A DNA stretch of 64,000 bases, taken from positions 725,681-789,680 of the forward strand of contig CAMXCT020006745.1 of NCBI GenBank assembly GCA_947184155.2, read 5' to 3'. The notes beneath the pieces are model-generated. The model was not told the origin of the DNA and searched no databases. It saw only the letters and a list, made by a program, of their open reading frames with translations. Source of the stretch: Cladocopium goreaui (taxonomy: Eukaryota; Sar; Dinophyceae; Suessiales; Symbiodiniaceae). How positions within the stretch are numbered: the stretch's first letter is position 1; the number at the start of each line of letters is the position of its first letter. Positions 21,781 to 31,997 of the stretch are shown piece after piece. A program made the position numbers and the translations under genes.

Positions 21781-22365
21781 CCCTTTTTTCCCCTGTATCC
21801 CTATATGGATGTTGGCTGAACTCCCCATGAATGAAATCCAACAGCCGGAAGCTCCTGGAATCTAATGGTCAGTTCACCAACGTTTCCTGTAACGAACTCT
21901 ACACACTTTTCCTGAAACCAAGGCGCAACACGCTGTAAACAATACATAGTTTCAACATGTTTAAACCTACCAATGGACCGGGCAACTAGCCATTCTATCT
22001 CTACCATTCCTAAAGACGGACCTTTTGGGGGACCTACTCCGTTGTCATTTCAAGGGGAACTCGTGATCGATGGTGATTTCCCTTTGAACTAAACCAAGGA
22101 CTTGGGGGTTGACAACCCCATTCTAATCGGGAAACCGACAATCCAGATGTGTTCCTGCTAGCTACATATATAGCAGGATATAACATGATATAGCACTTTA
22201 CGAATTGGTTCCAGGGAGAGAAGGTGGTCCCTGGGCCGACTATGAACATGTCATGTCCAACATGGTTGTAGTCATTTCTTGTCACTTCTTGCATACAGTG
22301 AAAAAAGGACGATAAACACACACACACACATTAGAAGAGCAAATACATATTACTTCAACTTATAG

Positions 22366-22460
22366 GAGTTTCCATTAATAGGGGTACCCCAAAATGGATG
22401 ATTTATTGTTAAAATGTATGATTCAGGGGTAACACCCTATTTTAGGAAACCTCCATATGC
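22366..22460. mobile_element. M6 foldback repeat
   Basis: GTTTCCATTAATAGGGGTAC at the left faces TAACACCCTATTTTAGGAAAC at the right. The same arrangement recurs at 29588 and 51886. Confidence 0.6.
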
Positions 22461-22483
22461 AGGTTTTACCAGCTGCAAATTAA

Positions 22484-22594
22484 CCTAATGTTAGTTCCTT
22501 GAGGCTCAAGTTACAGGCCCTCAATAGCTGGCTACTCACGTTGAGGTCCTCTTTGCTTGGCGAAGTTTACGTACAAAACTTGGTCAACTGTTAG
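22484..22594 (+). CDS. candidate exon, Leu-rich
   Basis: 36 open codons read SSLRLKLQALNSWLLTLRSS, then LLGEVYVQNLVNC and TAG. It looks like an amphipathic, Leu-rich helix. No splice signals are certain. Confidence 0.35.
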   Translation, partial: PNVSSLRLKLQALNSWLLTLRSSLLGEVYVQNLVNC

Positions 22595-22793
22595 GTTTTG
22601 GGGGGATATGATGAACTAGCTTCTTCAATAGGATTCATACTTATAATTGAGGGGGCCTCACCTTGTAGTAATTATATGTAATATAGTATATACCTATTAG
22701 TACCTAGTAGTGCAGTTTTATAACTTTCAGATGTTGTGAGCTAGAAGCTATCCTGATTCAAACTGATTCAAGGAACGACAGGATAATAATCTG

Positions 22794-23126
22794 ATGTATG
22801 GGCCAGAAAAAAGACAATGTTTGGATTCTTTTGCAAAGGCTTTTTGTTTTGGCATTCCGGGAGGAGAAAGAAAGGAACCATCAGACGGTGGATGTGTCAT
22901 CAGGCTTGACGGCAGCCTGATATCAACAGTTGACATGTTTGAGTGTCAAGTTCTGGATATGTTGGATATGCTCACACCTTGCAAACCTTTGTCAAAAATG
23001 ATTAGATTGACGCAACGATTGCCAAACAATAAAGACACGCATCATAAGAGAAGTGTTCTCTTCCGTTCGCTTTTCAGCAATCACGGTGTGTTTCCGGAGT
23101 GTCACCACCCTCACCAACTGACCTGA
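22794..23126 (+). CDS. candidate 110-codon ORF, unknown
   Basis: ATG at 22794 reads MYGPEKRQCLDSFAKAFCFG, then IPGGERKEPSDGGCVIRLDG, ending in TGA at 23124. It is longer than most ORFs here and has mixed composition without low-complexity runs. No motif is recognised. A reverse ORF overlaps its first third only. Confidence 0.4.
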   Translation: MYGPEKRQCLDSFAKAFCFGIPGGERKEPSDGGCVIRLDGSLISTVDMFECQVLDMLDMLTPCKPLSKMIRLTQRLPNNKDTHHKRSVLFRSLFSNHGVFPECHHPHQLT

Positions 23127-23135
23127 GAGTGTGAC

Positions 23136-23222
23136 CTACGGCGTGCCGACAAAGCTGCACGTTGCCAACCTGGGACTCTCATGTTTACGTCGCGGGAATC
23201 ATCCCAAGAATGGTGCAATGTT
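23136..23222 (+). CDS. candidate small exon
   Basis: A GC-rich patch has two competing open frames. One reads CDLRRADKAARCQPGTLMFT, the other VTYGVPTKLHVANLGLSCLR. Either could end at G|GTAAAA at about 23222. The frame is undecided. Confidence 0.35.
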
Positions 23223-23659
23223 GGTAAAACAATGCCATAAACTATAAACCATCCCCAATTTCACCATAAATAGGTGGTATAAATAACCATTCCCAAAAGG
23301 GTGGTTTATTATTGTTTTAACCACATTATCTGATTTGAGAATTACAAACGGTTTGCTCATATTGACTTAAATGTAATCCTCCCACTAATAATAAACGTCC
23401 GCTCCCCCCCATCCCTGAATGATAAATACATATATATATATATATCTGACAGTTTTTGAAATATGAATCCCATATTGCGATTTGACTGCTAACAATATAG
23501 ATGTACGATATGTTATGTTGGAGGTCTTGAACTTATAACATGTAGTTCGTGCCATTCTTGCGCGACTTCTTTCGAAATGTTATTTGATGGTAAAGTCACA
23601 AGGTTTATGCATGTATTCTACATGGTTTATAACATTTTGTTTGATGTTTATTCTTTGTT

Positions 23660-23850
23660 TCGGCCATGGATGTTCCACCAGAAGAATCTGCCACCATTGC
23701 TGCCATAAAGGCTCGAGGACAGCTCTGGCTGGTCTGGAAGGCATAGTCCCCGTGGCACGTAAGGCACGTAAGATGGGCTGTGGTGCAAGCGGTGCAAGCG
23801 CCAAAATTGCACCAGACTTGGACTTTGATGATGTTTCTCGGATATAAGTG
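23660..23850 (+). CDS. GC-rich patch, strand and frame ambiguous
   Basis: One + frame ends with MGCGASGASAKIAPDLDFDD, then VSRI and TAA; the MGCGAS start is the kind that can be N-myristoylated. Another + frame starts MDVPPEESATIAAIKARGQL. The minus strand is also open throughout. GC content marks a coding patch, but I cannot choose. Confidence 0.35.
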
Positions 23851-23977
23851 GAGGGATTCCTGATGGATTTTCTAGGATTGAGGAGGGGATTGATTGCCTG
23901 TTTCAATCTACATGGGTAGAAATTTGATATTTGGTGCATGATTCTACAGATGTTCCACATATGTTCCATGTTCATCC

Positions 23978-24088
23978 ATGTCTGAATCGGAAATTTGCAA
24001 CATCAATTGGCGAATATCCATGCTTTCGTGGCCGCCTGGCACCTGCCATCCTTTGGATTTGATCGTGGCTTCACTGAAGGCCCAAAGG
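23978..24088 (+). CDS. candidate first exon
   Basis: ATG at 23978 reads MSESEICNINWRISMLSWPP, then GTCHPLDLIVASLKAQ, and ends at CAAAG|GTATTT. A second frame across the same bases (HAFVAAWHLPSFGFDRGF) also looks protein-like but has a TGA upstream and no acceptor. Confidence 0.4.
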
Positions 24089-24553
24089 TATTTATCACCT
24101 GCATTTTTCAGTTTGGAAATGTTTGGAATTTGCTGCCTTTTGATCGGAAAATTGATTGGAATAACATCTTATGATTGGAATTATCCTAGAATGCCTTTTC
24201 CAATTGCATTTATCCTCTTAATTGATTTGAATTTGCTGCGTTGTTCTCGATTTCCGAGTGAGGCATGGTAAGGCTAATGGAAGTAAGCCTTTTCAGGTAT
24301 AGATCTGGGGTGATGGACTGCAACACAGGGAGTAGAATATAGCCATGCTTCAATCAATGTGTAGACTGGGTGTGTCTGAAATACCCCAAGTTGTAGCATG
24401 TTGTAGGATAAAACCATGATCATCCATTTGAATTGGGTATATAAAAAAGACAACCCCAAATGTGAGGTTTACAGCCGACATAATTCATGTGAAACTTTCT
24501 TGTATCGCCATCTGGATGGAGTACCAAGCAAGCCGAAGCCATTCGTGTGGTGA

Positions 24554-24865
24554 GTCAATGCTTGGGCAGTGCACAGAGCTAGCAGCATTGAGCAGGTTGG
24601 TTCTGCTATTGTTGGTTCTGCGTGGAATTTGAAGTATGAGTGTCGGACAGCGACCAAGATGACTGAGGGCGCAACAAGTAAGATTCATGAAGATTCACTA
24701 GGAGGAAATGTTTGTTGTGGAAACCACCATCTATTTCTGACTGTCTGGGGTGCCAGGATTGGCGTATTATATTTGAATGTATGCGCATGTCAGGAGACTC
24801 CACTTACCATTCCCATTGGAGCACGACTATCCATAAAGGACATCTGTGTAGTATGCGAAGAATGA
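24554..24865 (+). CDS. candidate exon, 104 codons, unknown protein
   Basis: This is the longest continuous + frame with even composition in this part. It reads SSIEQVGSAIVGSAWNLKYE near the start and GARLSIKDICVVCEE before TGA at 24863. Cysteines are frequent in the second half (GNVCCGNHH, NVCACQE, ICVVCEE), which would suit metal binding or disulfides, but no known spacing is recognised. Possible acceptors are GTGGTGAG and GGGCAG near the start. Reverse ORFs over it are judged shadows. Confidence 0.5.
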   Translation, partial: VNAWAVHRASSIEQVGSAIVGSAWNLKYECRTATKMTEGATSKIHEDSLGGNVCCGNHHLFLTVWGARIGVLYLNVCACQETPLTIPIGARLSIKDICVVCEE

Positions 24866-25027
24866 TCGAAATCTATGCAAAGTCTACGCGATGTTTGTGA
24901 ACAAATAGGGATCCAATGAGTAGGAACTCCAAAGTGCATTTGATTTTCGCGTCACCCAACATATCATCCAGAAAAATTCCCACAACCAAGGGACTAGCAT
25001 TTTTTTCTCATTTGGGGTTCCACTAAG

Positions 25028-25140
25028 GTTCGGCTCTCACGCAGAAAGTGCAAGGTTCGGCTCCACAATGCTCCTGATCTTTCTGGCGGGTTACCCCCTG
25101 GAAGCGAGGCGGGGAAAACGTGCTTCCCCCCCAAAAAAAG
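25028..25140 (+). CDS. candidate exon with good donor
   Basis: It reads VRLSRRKCKVRLHNAPDLSG, then GLPPGSEAGKTCFPPKK. It starts after TTCCACTAAG and ends at AAAAAG|GTGAGA, phase 2. The patch is GC-rich and basic. PGSEAGKT has a loose resemblance to a P-loop but lacks the GxxxxGK[ST] spacing. Confidence 0.5.
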
Positions 25141-25178
25141 GTGAGATGCGTCACCGATGTTTTCGATGCCATGAAATG

Positions 25179-25329
25179 TACAATGTGACAATGTGAGGCC
25201 CCCCAGTGATGTGAACGTTGGTTTAGATTCGCCCCAGTAACTAGTTCGTTATTTGCGTACCATAAACCATAGTGAAATTGGAGTTATTTGCACCAACTTA
25301 GATATCGTGGCCGGGGGCCTCACACTGTA
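25179..25329. mobile_element. M3 element with doubled left tip
   Basis: The left end reads TACAATGTGACAATGTGAGG, repeating CAATGTGA. The right end is GGGGGCCTCACACTGTA. Confidence 0.85.
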
Positions 25330-25388
25330 ACAATAATCATCCAGAAATGAATATCATAGTTGATTTCCAAAGTTTTTTTTTAACATTT

Positions 25389-25588
25389 CTGCTTGGTGGT
25401 TTCAAACATGACTGGATTATGGGAAAATCACATTTTTTTAATGGGTAAATCAACTATCAATGGATCATGTTCAACTATAAATGGATAGTTTTTTCTTTTC
25501 CATTTCATATATGGGATGTCATCCTTCCCAATTGACGAACTCCATGATTTTTCAAGATGGTTAAAACATGTTAAAACCACCAACCAGA
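25389..25588. mobile_element. long M2 variant with M1 core
   Basis: It runs GCTTGGTGGTTTCAAAC...AAACCACCAACCAG, about 200 bp. The middle carries M1-like CATTTTTTTAATGGGTAAAT, so it is either composite or nested. Confidence 0.6.
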
Positions 25589-25630
25589 ATTTGATGGTTG
25601 ATCATGTTTCTGTGAACAGATTTATGTTAG

Positions 25631-25767
25631 CACACTCACGAGCTGGGCCCATTGCAAGGTTCCCGGCAGGAAATTGGGTCAAGCGGGTCAAACGATGGTC
25701 CCATGGAGCAGTTGTTGGCTGCTTTCGATGAGTTAAAGATACCTCGGTCAGGTTCTTCAAGATATGG
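25631..25767 (+). CDS. candidate exon, unknown
   Basis: After TTTATGTTAG it reads HTHELGPLQGSRQEIGSSGS, then NDGPMEQLLAAFDELKIPRS and GSSRYG, running to the M1 insertion at 25768. It has acidic-helical and Gly/Ser-rich segments. Two other frames are open but show poorer composition. Confidence 0.45.
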
Positions 25768-25861
25768 TACCCTCTGGTTATTTAACATAGCCATGGGAAA
25801 TGGCCCATAGAAATAGATGGTTTAGCTATTAAAAATGGTGATTTTCCATGGCTATGTTAAA
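25768..25861. mobile_element. M1 copy lacking its right terminus
   Basis: It starts TACCCTCTGGTTATTTAAC, then stops at CTATGTTAAA. The expected TAACCAGAGGGTA is missing. Direct repeats TTCAAGATATGGTA flank it (25756-25769 and 25862-25875). Confidence 0.85.
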
Positions 25862-25867
25862 TTCAAG

Positions 25868-25985
25868 ATATGGTAAATTATAACGACCTCACTGTTCTCC
25901 CTCACTGTCATGATGGTTAATTTATTGGGATTTACCCAAGAAGAAGCCTTTTTCCAGGTGAGTGAATTATTGTTATTTACTCGGA
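25868..25985. mobile_element. M8-like repeat
   Basis: It runs GGTAAATTATAACGACCTCAC...CCAGGTGAGTGAATTATTG. A second diverged relative lies at about 26303-26400 (GACCTCACCG...CTTCAGGTGAGTGAAAT). Confidence 0.5.
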
Positions 25986-26601
25986 TTAATTCATATAATG
26001 GATATAACAGAATTTAAGCAACTATGGGATTTGGAGGGTTTCAATCACTAAAACCGGAGATGCCCGGAGATGTATGATTGAGAAATAATGGTTAATTGAT
26101 GGTTGTAGACTTGACAAATATGGAGGCTTACGCTTATTTTGGATGATGATACTGATACTCCATAGTAAGGATACCAATTAACAACTTAGCTATTGAAAAT
26201 TGCCATTTATAGTGAGTTTTCCCATCAAACATGAGGATTTTCCATAGTTATGTTAAGGGGATTGGACAAGTTTGTTGCTTCATACTTCTATAGGTAAATT
26301 TAAGATCAGGACCTCACCGTTCGAAGCCTGAAATTTCAAGGTTTAGATATAGGGCCGGGAAATCATCCCCATTTTTGGCCGAACTCTTCAGGTGAGTGAA
26401 ATATGTTAATTTACGATACTTAAAATTCAGTGAAATCAGTTATTATATAATTTACATTAAAATTCACCCAGATACTTAAAAATCAGGTAATGACTTGGCA
26501 GCGTCAGCTATATTTCAAATTCGGATTCAGAACGGCTGGGTGACGTTTCTCCATGATTTCCCATGATTCTCTATGGGCATCACAGATTACGAGATGGTAT
26601 C

Positions 26602-26916
26602 CTGGTTGGTGGTTTCAAACATGGCTGGATTATTTTCCATAATAAATGGGAATAATATTCCCAACTGACTAATATTTTTCAGAGGGGTTAATGTAATACA
26701 ACTACAATCTATGTATGTATATACAATGTGAGGCCCCCAAGATATCTAAGTTGGTGCAAATAACTCCAATTTCACTATGGTTTATGGTACGCAAATAACG
26801 AACTAGTTACTGGGGCGAATCTAAACCAACTAACATCACTGGGGGGTCTCACATTGTGGGAATAATAATCCCAACTGACTTTCATATTTTTCAAGATGGT
26901 TAAAACCACCAACCAG
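26602..26916. mobile_element. M2 element split by M3
   Basis: The M2 left part (CTGGTTGGTGGTTTCAAAC) and right part (TTAAAACCACCAACCAG) surround an M3 copy at 26722-26858 plus about 30 bp of extra sequence. Part of the M2 interior (GGGAATAATA...CCCAACTGACT) is present on both sides of M3, so this may be two M2 copies. Confidence 0.75.
26722..26858. mobile_element. M3 element
   Basis: It runs TACAATGTGAGGCCCCCAAG...GGGGGGTCTCACATTGT. The final A is replaced by G. Confidence 0.85.
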
Positions 26917-26985
26917 TCCAATATTTAAGCAATATTACTGTATTAGTTTTGATTTTTCCGCTGGTTTCTGGGTGTTCCTCTTCAG

Positions 26986-27105
26986 GATCGGTCTTTTTGG
27001 GTTCACAACTGCAGCCATTGGTCTAATCACGGGATAGAATGGCTGCCTGATTTTGAGACGAATCCAATTCTCAGAAAACGCACACACAATCACACACTAT
27101 TTTGA
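26986..27105 (+). CDS. exon after strong acceptor, unknown protein
   Basis: The acceptor is a pyrimidine-rich run ending GTTCCTCTTCAG. In phase 0 it reads DRSFWVHNCSHWSNHGIEWL, then PDFETNPILRKRTHNHTLF and TGA. It is rich in His, Trp and Asn. No family is recognised. Confidence 0.5.
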   Translation, partial: DRSFWVHNCSHWSNHGIEWLPDFETNPILRKRTHNHTLF

Positions 27106-27141
27106 GACTGTTCTAAGTATACTTGCTGTCTCCTCTTTGAC

Positions 27142-27258
27142 ATGGGAAGAATCCTCAAGGGAGTGATCAAGAAATTGGTTCACACATACCAAGTTGCCAA
27201 GTGGGAAATGGCGGAATGCCAAGGTCACCCTGAAAAAAAAAGTCCGAGAGGACAATGA
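27142..27258 (+). CDS. small ORF, 38 aa, basic
   Basis: ATG at 27142 reads MGRILKGVIKKLVHTYQVAK, then WEMAECQGHPEKKSPRGQ and TGA. The start is basic and helical, and the peptide is Lys-rich. It might be a short protein or a first exon. No homologue is recognised. Confidence 0.4.
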   Translation: MGRILKGVIKKLVHTYQVAKWEMAECQGHPEKKSPRGQ

Positions 27259-27643
27259 CAGAACGATGACTCAAACAAAAACCGCAAGTCGTAGTAGTGA
27301 GGTACTTTTGGCATCTTTTGGCTACTTTAGTATTCCCATGACCATATCATAACTATGGAAAGATCCACCATGCTATTGATGGGTAAATCAACAATTTCGA
27401 CTGGGCCATTTCCCATCGCTTTTTGTATGTTTACCAGATGGTAAAATATGGTAAATATATTTTATGGTGGATCCGATATCCCCAAACGGACCGGTTTTTC
27501 AGCCGGCCGGTAGCACCAAAATGCCATCATCTATCATCATTTCACACTTTTTTTGGGTGTGTGTTCAAAAAATGGTGTTCATCATCATATATTTCACACT
27601 ATCATATCATCATTTATCATCATAATTGTTTTTTTACTCGCCC

Positions 27644-27735
27644 TTTAAAGACCCAATTTTCGACGTGGCGGTGTTCATCAATCTTATCGTTTTTGTTGCC
27701 AATTTGTTGACTGCTCGAAGAGAGGCTTGGGGGCA
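27644..27735 (+). CDS. possible membrane-segment exon
   Basis: One frame reads DPIFDVAVFINLIVFVANLL, then TARREAW. This is a single hydrophobic stretch of membrane-spanning length preceded by Asp/Pro and followed by Arg. It resembles first helices of voltage-gated channels only in general style. Splice sites are not evident. Confidence 0.25.
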
Positions 27736-27752
27736 CCGTAAAACCCTAGTCT

Positions 27753-27973
27753 TACAAGGTGGTGCCCCAGTGAGCTGTTCGTTCGCTAAGTTACGGTGCG
27801 TGCAAATAACTCCAATGTCACTATGGTTTTTGTTGGTGATATAGTTCGTTAGCTAAGTTGGTGCAAATAACTCCAATAACTATGGTTTTTGTTGGTGAAT
27901 GTTGGTGATATATCTATACTATTCCTATGGTTTATAAACCAACGTTCCAGAACTGGGGGGCACCACTTCGTAC
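27753..27973. mobile_element. diverged M3 relative
   Basis: It runs TACAAGGTGGTGCCCCAG...GGGGGGCACCACTTCGTA. The interior repeats TCCAATAACTATGGTTTTTG and contains a duplicated middle. It seems to be an M3 subfamily with its own ends. Confidence 0.6.
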
Positions 27974-27979
27974 ATTTAC

Positions 27980-28159
27980 CCAACCGTGCCCGACCCGGGT
28001 CATGGCCTCCTGGTAGGTCGCAAAGAGATGGGGCAAACTCACCAGTCCTTCAATGGCTTCATGGCAGGCGGGAGATATCCAGCAGAAAAATGTCGGAATG
28101 TCCCACACACCAGAAAATGTAGAAAAATAGGGCTGTCAGGAGCAAAGTTGGAATTATAA
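27980..28159 (+). CDS. candidate exon, unknown
   Basis: A GC-rich patch reads GHGLLVGRKEMGQTHQSFNG, then FMAGGRYPAEKCRNVPHTRK and on to TAA at 28157. One other frame is open. It begins at the edge of the M3 relative. Confidence 0.4.
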   Translation, partial: PTVPDPGHGLLVGRKEMGQTHQSFNGFMAGGRYPAEKCRNVPHTRKCRKIGLSGAKLEL

Positions 28160-28599
28160 TTCAACTTATTCAATTTGGGAGTGAAGTGATGTTCAAGGAA
28201 CAGAATTTAAGGTTTTTATGAAATTGAAGATAATTCAAGAACCAACAATCCAATATGATTCTGTGACGGAGCGGTTTTTATGGCTCTTTCAAGACCGGTT
28301 TGTAGGATAAAATATCGGCTAACAGGGGACACAACCAACAACCGCATGGTGCTTCCTTGGGAGGACCCATGCCAGCAAATGCATCTATGGGCCCCATGGC
28401 CCCATTTGTGAACCATTGCCTGTGTCAAAGAAGTTGATGAATCTATACTATTTCCAAAGAAGTCAGTTGATGAATCTATACTATTTCCATCTATGTTCCA
28501 GACTCACGGGTATTTGGCAGGGGTTCATGTATAATATGACGGGGGGTTACCGTGAGGCTGATATAGGCTGATATGCGGATACAAGACCGGCGAACGATG

Positions 28600-28897
28600 G
28601 GATGTTCAATGTATATAAAATATAGTTCAATATTATAATGTGTAATAATACTTTTCTTATGATTGTGTTATACGTATCATGTTATATTATATTTTATTGT
28701 GCTATATGATATTGTATTACAAGACATCGTACTACTTTGTGTTTTATTATATCATATTTATCATATCATATTGCATCATCAAATTATAATAGTGATAATT
28801 TTTTTAATTGTATATATAATCATAATAACATAATATTAATATAATGTTGAATATTATATGGTCATTTTCAATAGCTATGTTAGTTTGCCAGAGGGTA
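28600..28897. other. AT-rich stretch ending in M1 fragment
   Basis: Long runs of TATAT and ATCATATT, no coding signal. An M1 right-half fragment ends TTTGCCAGAGGGTA at about 28896. Confidence 0.6.
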
Positions 28898-28979
28898 AAC
28901 ACCATATTTATTGGACATGTGTTTACCACCTTAGCGATTTCGTGTAGAAATTTGTGGGCCCCTGTTGGGACCTTTTTCA

Positions 28980-29102
28980 ATGGCGATCGGTCCCATCGTG
29001 AGAAGCACTGTTAAAGGGAGATTTTCAGAAACTTCACATGTCCCTATAAGGAAACTGTTTAGGAACATGATTTTAGGAAATCATTTCGGAACACGATTTT
29101 AG
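28980..29102 (+). CDS. small ORF, 40 aa
   Basis: ATG at 28980 reads MAIGPIVRSTVKGRFSETSH, then VPIRKLFRNMILGNHFGTRF and TAG. The second half lies in a local repeat (TTTTAGGAAATCATTTCGGA and relatives to 29120), so only the first half is coding-like. Confidence 0.3.
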   Translation: MAIGPIVRSTVKGRFSETSHVPIRKLFRNMILGNHFGTRF

Positions 29103-29396
29103 GAGATCATTTCCGAAAATTCGAAAAGGTCATCATTTACAGAGGAAATTGTGTCCTAACTATTTACTTGGAACTCATTTAGGAAATTCTGTTTGAACAT
29201 ATTTTGGAGATGCTGCACCTCCTGCAAAACAGGGGCCAAATAGTTGGTATCCTTCCACATCCATGTACTTAATTGGCAACAGGGTATCTCAACTGTCATT
29301 GTTTATCATAAATCTCACTAGTGAAGAATGGCTAGGTCATGCTTTTTTCGTCATTTCCCATTTCAAGCTATTTGGTGCTGGTCATTTTTGCCGTAG

Positions 29397-29470
29397 GTCG
29401 TATCCAAAGATACTCACCAAATCATTGGGGGTGCAGTTGGGGATAATTTTGATGGCAACTATGGAAACAT
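29397..29470 (+). CDS. exon after acceptor, unknown protein
   Basis: The acceptor is GGTCATTTTTGCCGTAG. In phase 0 it reads VVSKDTHQIIGGAVGDNFDG, then NYGN. It is Gly/Asp-rich like a compact-domain loop. The 69-codon ORF in another frame over the same DNA is AT-biased and judged a shadow. Confidence 0.45.
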
Positions 29471-29587
29471 AACTACAGCCCCAACCAGTTGGTTCATAAG
29501 CCCCACAAGTACGGTGGTTATATATATATATATATATTTACATATTTTTACATATTTATACATATTTATACATATATATGTATATAA

Positions 29588-29696
29588 CGGTGTTTCCATA
29601 AATGGGGATACCCAAAAATGGATGGTTCAAAATGCAACGTCCGAAAATAACATGGATGATCTGGTGGTACCCCTATTTTAGGAAACCCCATATATT
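29588..29696. mobile_element. M6 foldback repeat
   Basis: GTTTCCATAAATGGGGATAC at the left faces GTACCCCTATTTTAGGAAAC at the right. Confidence 0.65.
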
Positions 29697-30296
29697 TTCA
29701 CATATAGAACCTACTATCACTGGAAGTGCACCCCCAGGTGGGGGACCTGGGGGACCTGATACTCCAAAACCCATTGGTTAATTAACATAGTATATATTCC
29801 TCCATACTAACATAATAACATACCATTTAAATTTAAATTTATCATTGTTAAAAAGGAACTGGAGTATTGGTTAATTAACATACCCATTGTTTTATCAGAC
29901 TGTTTACTGTAGTATGTAATGCCCATTAGTTTCTTATTCGTTTGTTATTTCATACCCCCGTAGACATTCTATTCCATGCTATGAAATCTCGTAAGATTAT
30001 CATCGAATAGGGTGTATATATATATATATTCTCCATATCCCCACAAATGATTAGTTTTATACCGCCGTGTCGCTTACATGGGGTTTGCTTAGAATGGGGG
30101 ATCCCCCACACCATAGGTTTCAATACTAGAATAGTCTAATTTTGGATTGTTTTGGGGTCCATATAAATAAATAAATATATATATATATATACTGTATACA
30201 TATAAATATATATATAAATACACATACTTGAATTGTTTATTGGTAAAGTTAACTTTCAGCCCTCCATATCCCCATCATGTGGTGTAACTTGTCCAG

Positions 30297-30405
30297 TCGC
30301 GTTTTGGTGCGACAGGCCGATGATCGCAACATGGACACGCCTTTTGGGGTCCCGCTGCTTGCCGTGGACTTCGCTGTTTTCTTTCTGGCACCGGTTGTGT
30401 TGGAT
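30297..30405 (+). CDS. exon, unknown protein
   Basis: It starts after ACTTGTCCAG and ends at TTGGAT|GTAACA. It reads RVLVRQADDRNMDTPFGVPL, then LAVDFAVFFLAPVVLD. The second half is hydrophobic and could be membrane-associated. The GC jump is clear. The reverse-strand ORF is a shadow. Confidence 0.5.
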
Positions 30406-30708
30406 GTAACAAAAACATAGGGAACTTGGTATGGATTTGCCAGGTTGTGTTCTCCGATGATTTTCTATTTATTGCATGATTTGGTTCATTTGGCTTTAGT
30501 AACGTTCTATTTGTTATGATTCTCATTCAAAGAAGAACTGGTGTCCATTGGAAATGCAGGTTTTATCAACATGGATGGATGATCTTCCATCCAACATGGA
30601 GTGTGAACCATTGAGATATGATGACATAGTCCATTTAGCCAACAATCATTGTTGTTTTCCATCTATCATTGTTGAAATCATCATAGTCCAACAATGATCT
30701 ACCATTAA

Positions 30709-30825
30709 CTGGTTGGTGGTTTGGAACATGAGTTTTATGACTTTCCACTCAGTTGGGAATGTCATAACACCAACTGACTTTCACCCCATCATTTTTCAGA
30801 GGGGTGGCGAAAAACCACCAACCAG
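30709..30825. mobile_element. M2 element
   Basis: It runs CTGGTTGGTGGTTTGG...AAACCACCAACCAG. No matching flanks are seen. Confidence 0.85.
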
Positions 30826-31234
30826 ATCCATATATATATATATATATATACATATAATATGTTACAATCCCATCATATCATATAACCATATATAACCACT
30901 ATTATTGGTACCAGTAGTACCGCACAAGGCGGTGGCGGAAGTTTCAAAAATGGAAAACCTATAGGAGAGGTGAGTTGGTGTGGCGCAAAAATGGCAGAGC
31001 GAACCCACTGATGGACCGAAAGGTGCTTGAAGTCTCCCACTCTTGCTCTCTCTTTCTCTGACTATCTACCTGCCTACCTATCTATCTTCTATGTATCTAT
31101 CTATCTATCGATCTATCTCTCTCTCTCTCTCTCGCTCCCTCCCTCTCTCTCTCTCTCTTTCATCTAATTACCTATCTATCTATCTATCTTTCTATCTATC
31201 TATCTATCTATCTTTCTATCCATCTATCTATCTA

Positions 31235-31975
31235 TCTGTGGAGTGTAGTTGTAGTTGTAGTGTTGTGGAGTGTAGTGTAGTGTAGTGTAATGTGATGTAG
31301 TGTAGTGGAGTGTAGTGTAGTGTAATGTAGTGTAGTATAGTGTAGTGTAATTTAGTGTAGTGGAGTGTAGTTGTGTAGTTGTATTTGTAGTGTAGTGGAG
31401 TGTAGTGGAGTGTAGTGTAGTGTAATGTAGTGAAGTGTAGGGGAAGGTAGCGTAGTGTAGTGTAGTGCAATGTAGTGTAGTGTAATGTAGTGTAGTGTAG
31501 TGGAGTGTAGTTGTGTAGCTGTAGTTGTATTTGTAGTGGAGTGTAGTGTAGTGTAATGTAGTGAAGTGTAGTGGAAGATAGTGTAGTGTAGTGTAGCGTA
31601 ATGTAGTTGTAGTTGTAGTGTTGTGGAGTGTAGTGTATTGTAATGTAGTGAAGTATAGCGTAGTGTAATTTAATGTAGTGGAGTGTAGTGGAGTGTAGTT
31701 GTGTAGTTGTAGTTGTAGTGTTGTGGAGTGGAGTGTAGTGTAGTGTAATGTAGTGAAGTGTAGTGGAAGGTAGTGTAGTGTGGTGTAGCGTAATGTAGTG
31801 TAGTGTAGTGTATTGTACTGTAGTATGGTGTAGTGTAATTTAGTGTAGTGGAGTGTAGTGGAGTGTAGTTGTGTAGTTGTAGTGTTAGTGTTGTGGGGTG
31901 TAGTGTAGTGTAATGTAGTGTAGTGTAGTGGAGTGTAGCGTAGTGTAGTGTAATGTAGTAGTGTAGCGAAGCGAA
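31235..31975. repeat. TAGTG-type satellite core
   Basis: Variable 5-6 bp units (GTGTAGTGTAATGTAGTG and similar). It produces a false Thr/Tyr-rich ORF on the minus strand. Confidence 0.95.
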
Positions 31976-31997
31976 GCGAAGCCACATCTGAGCCTCC

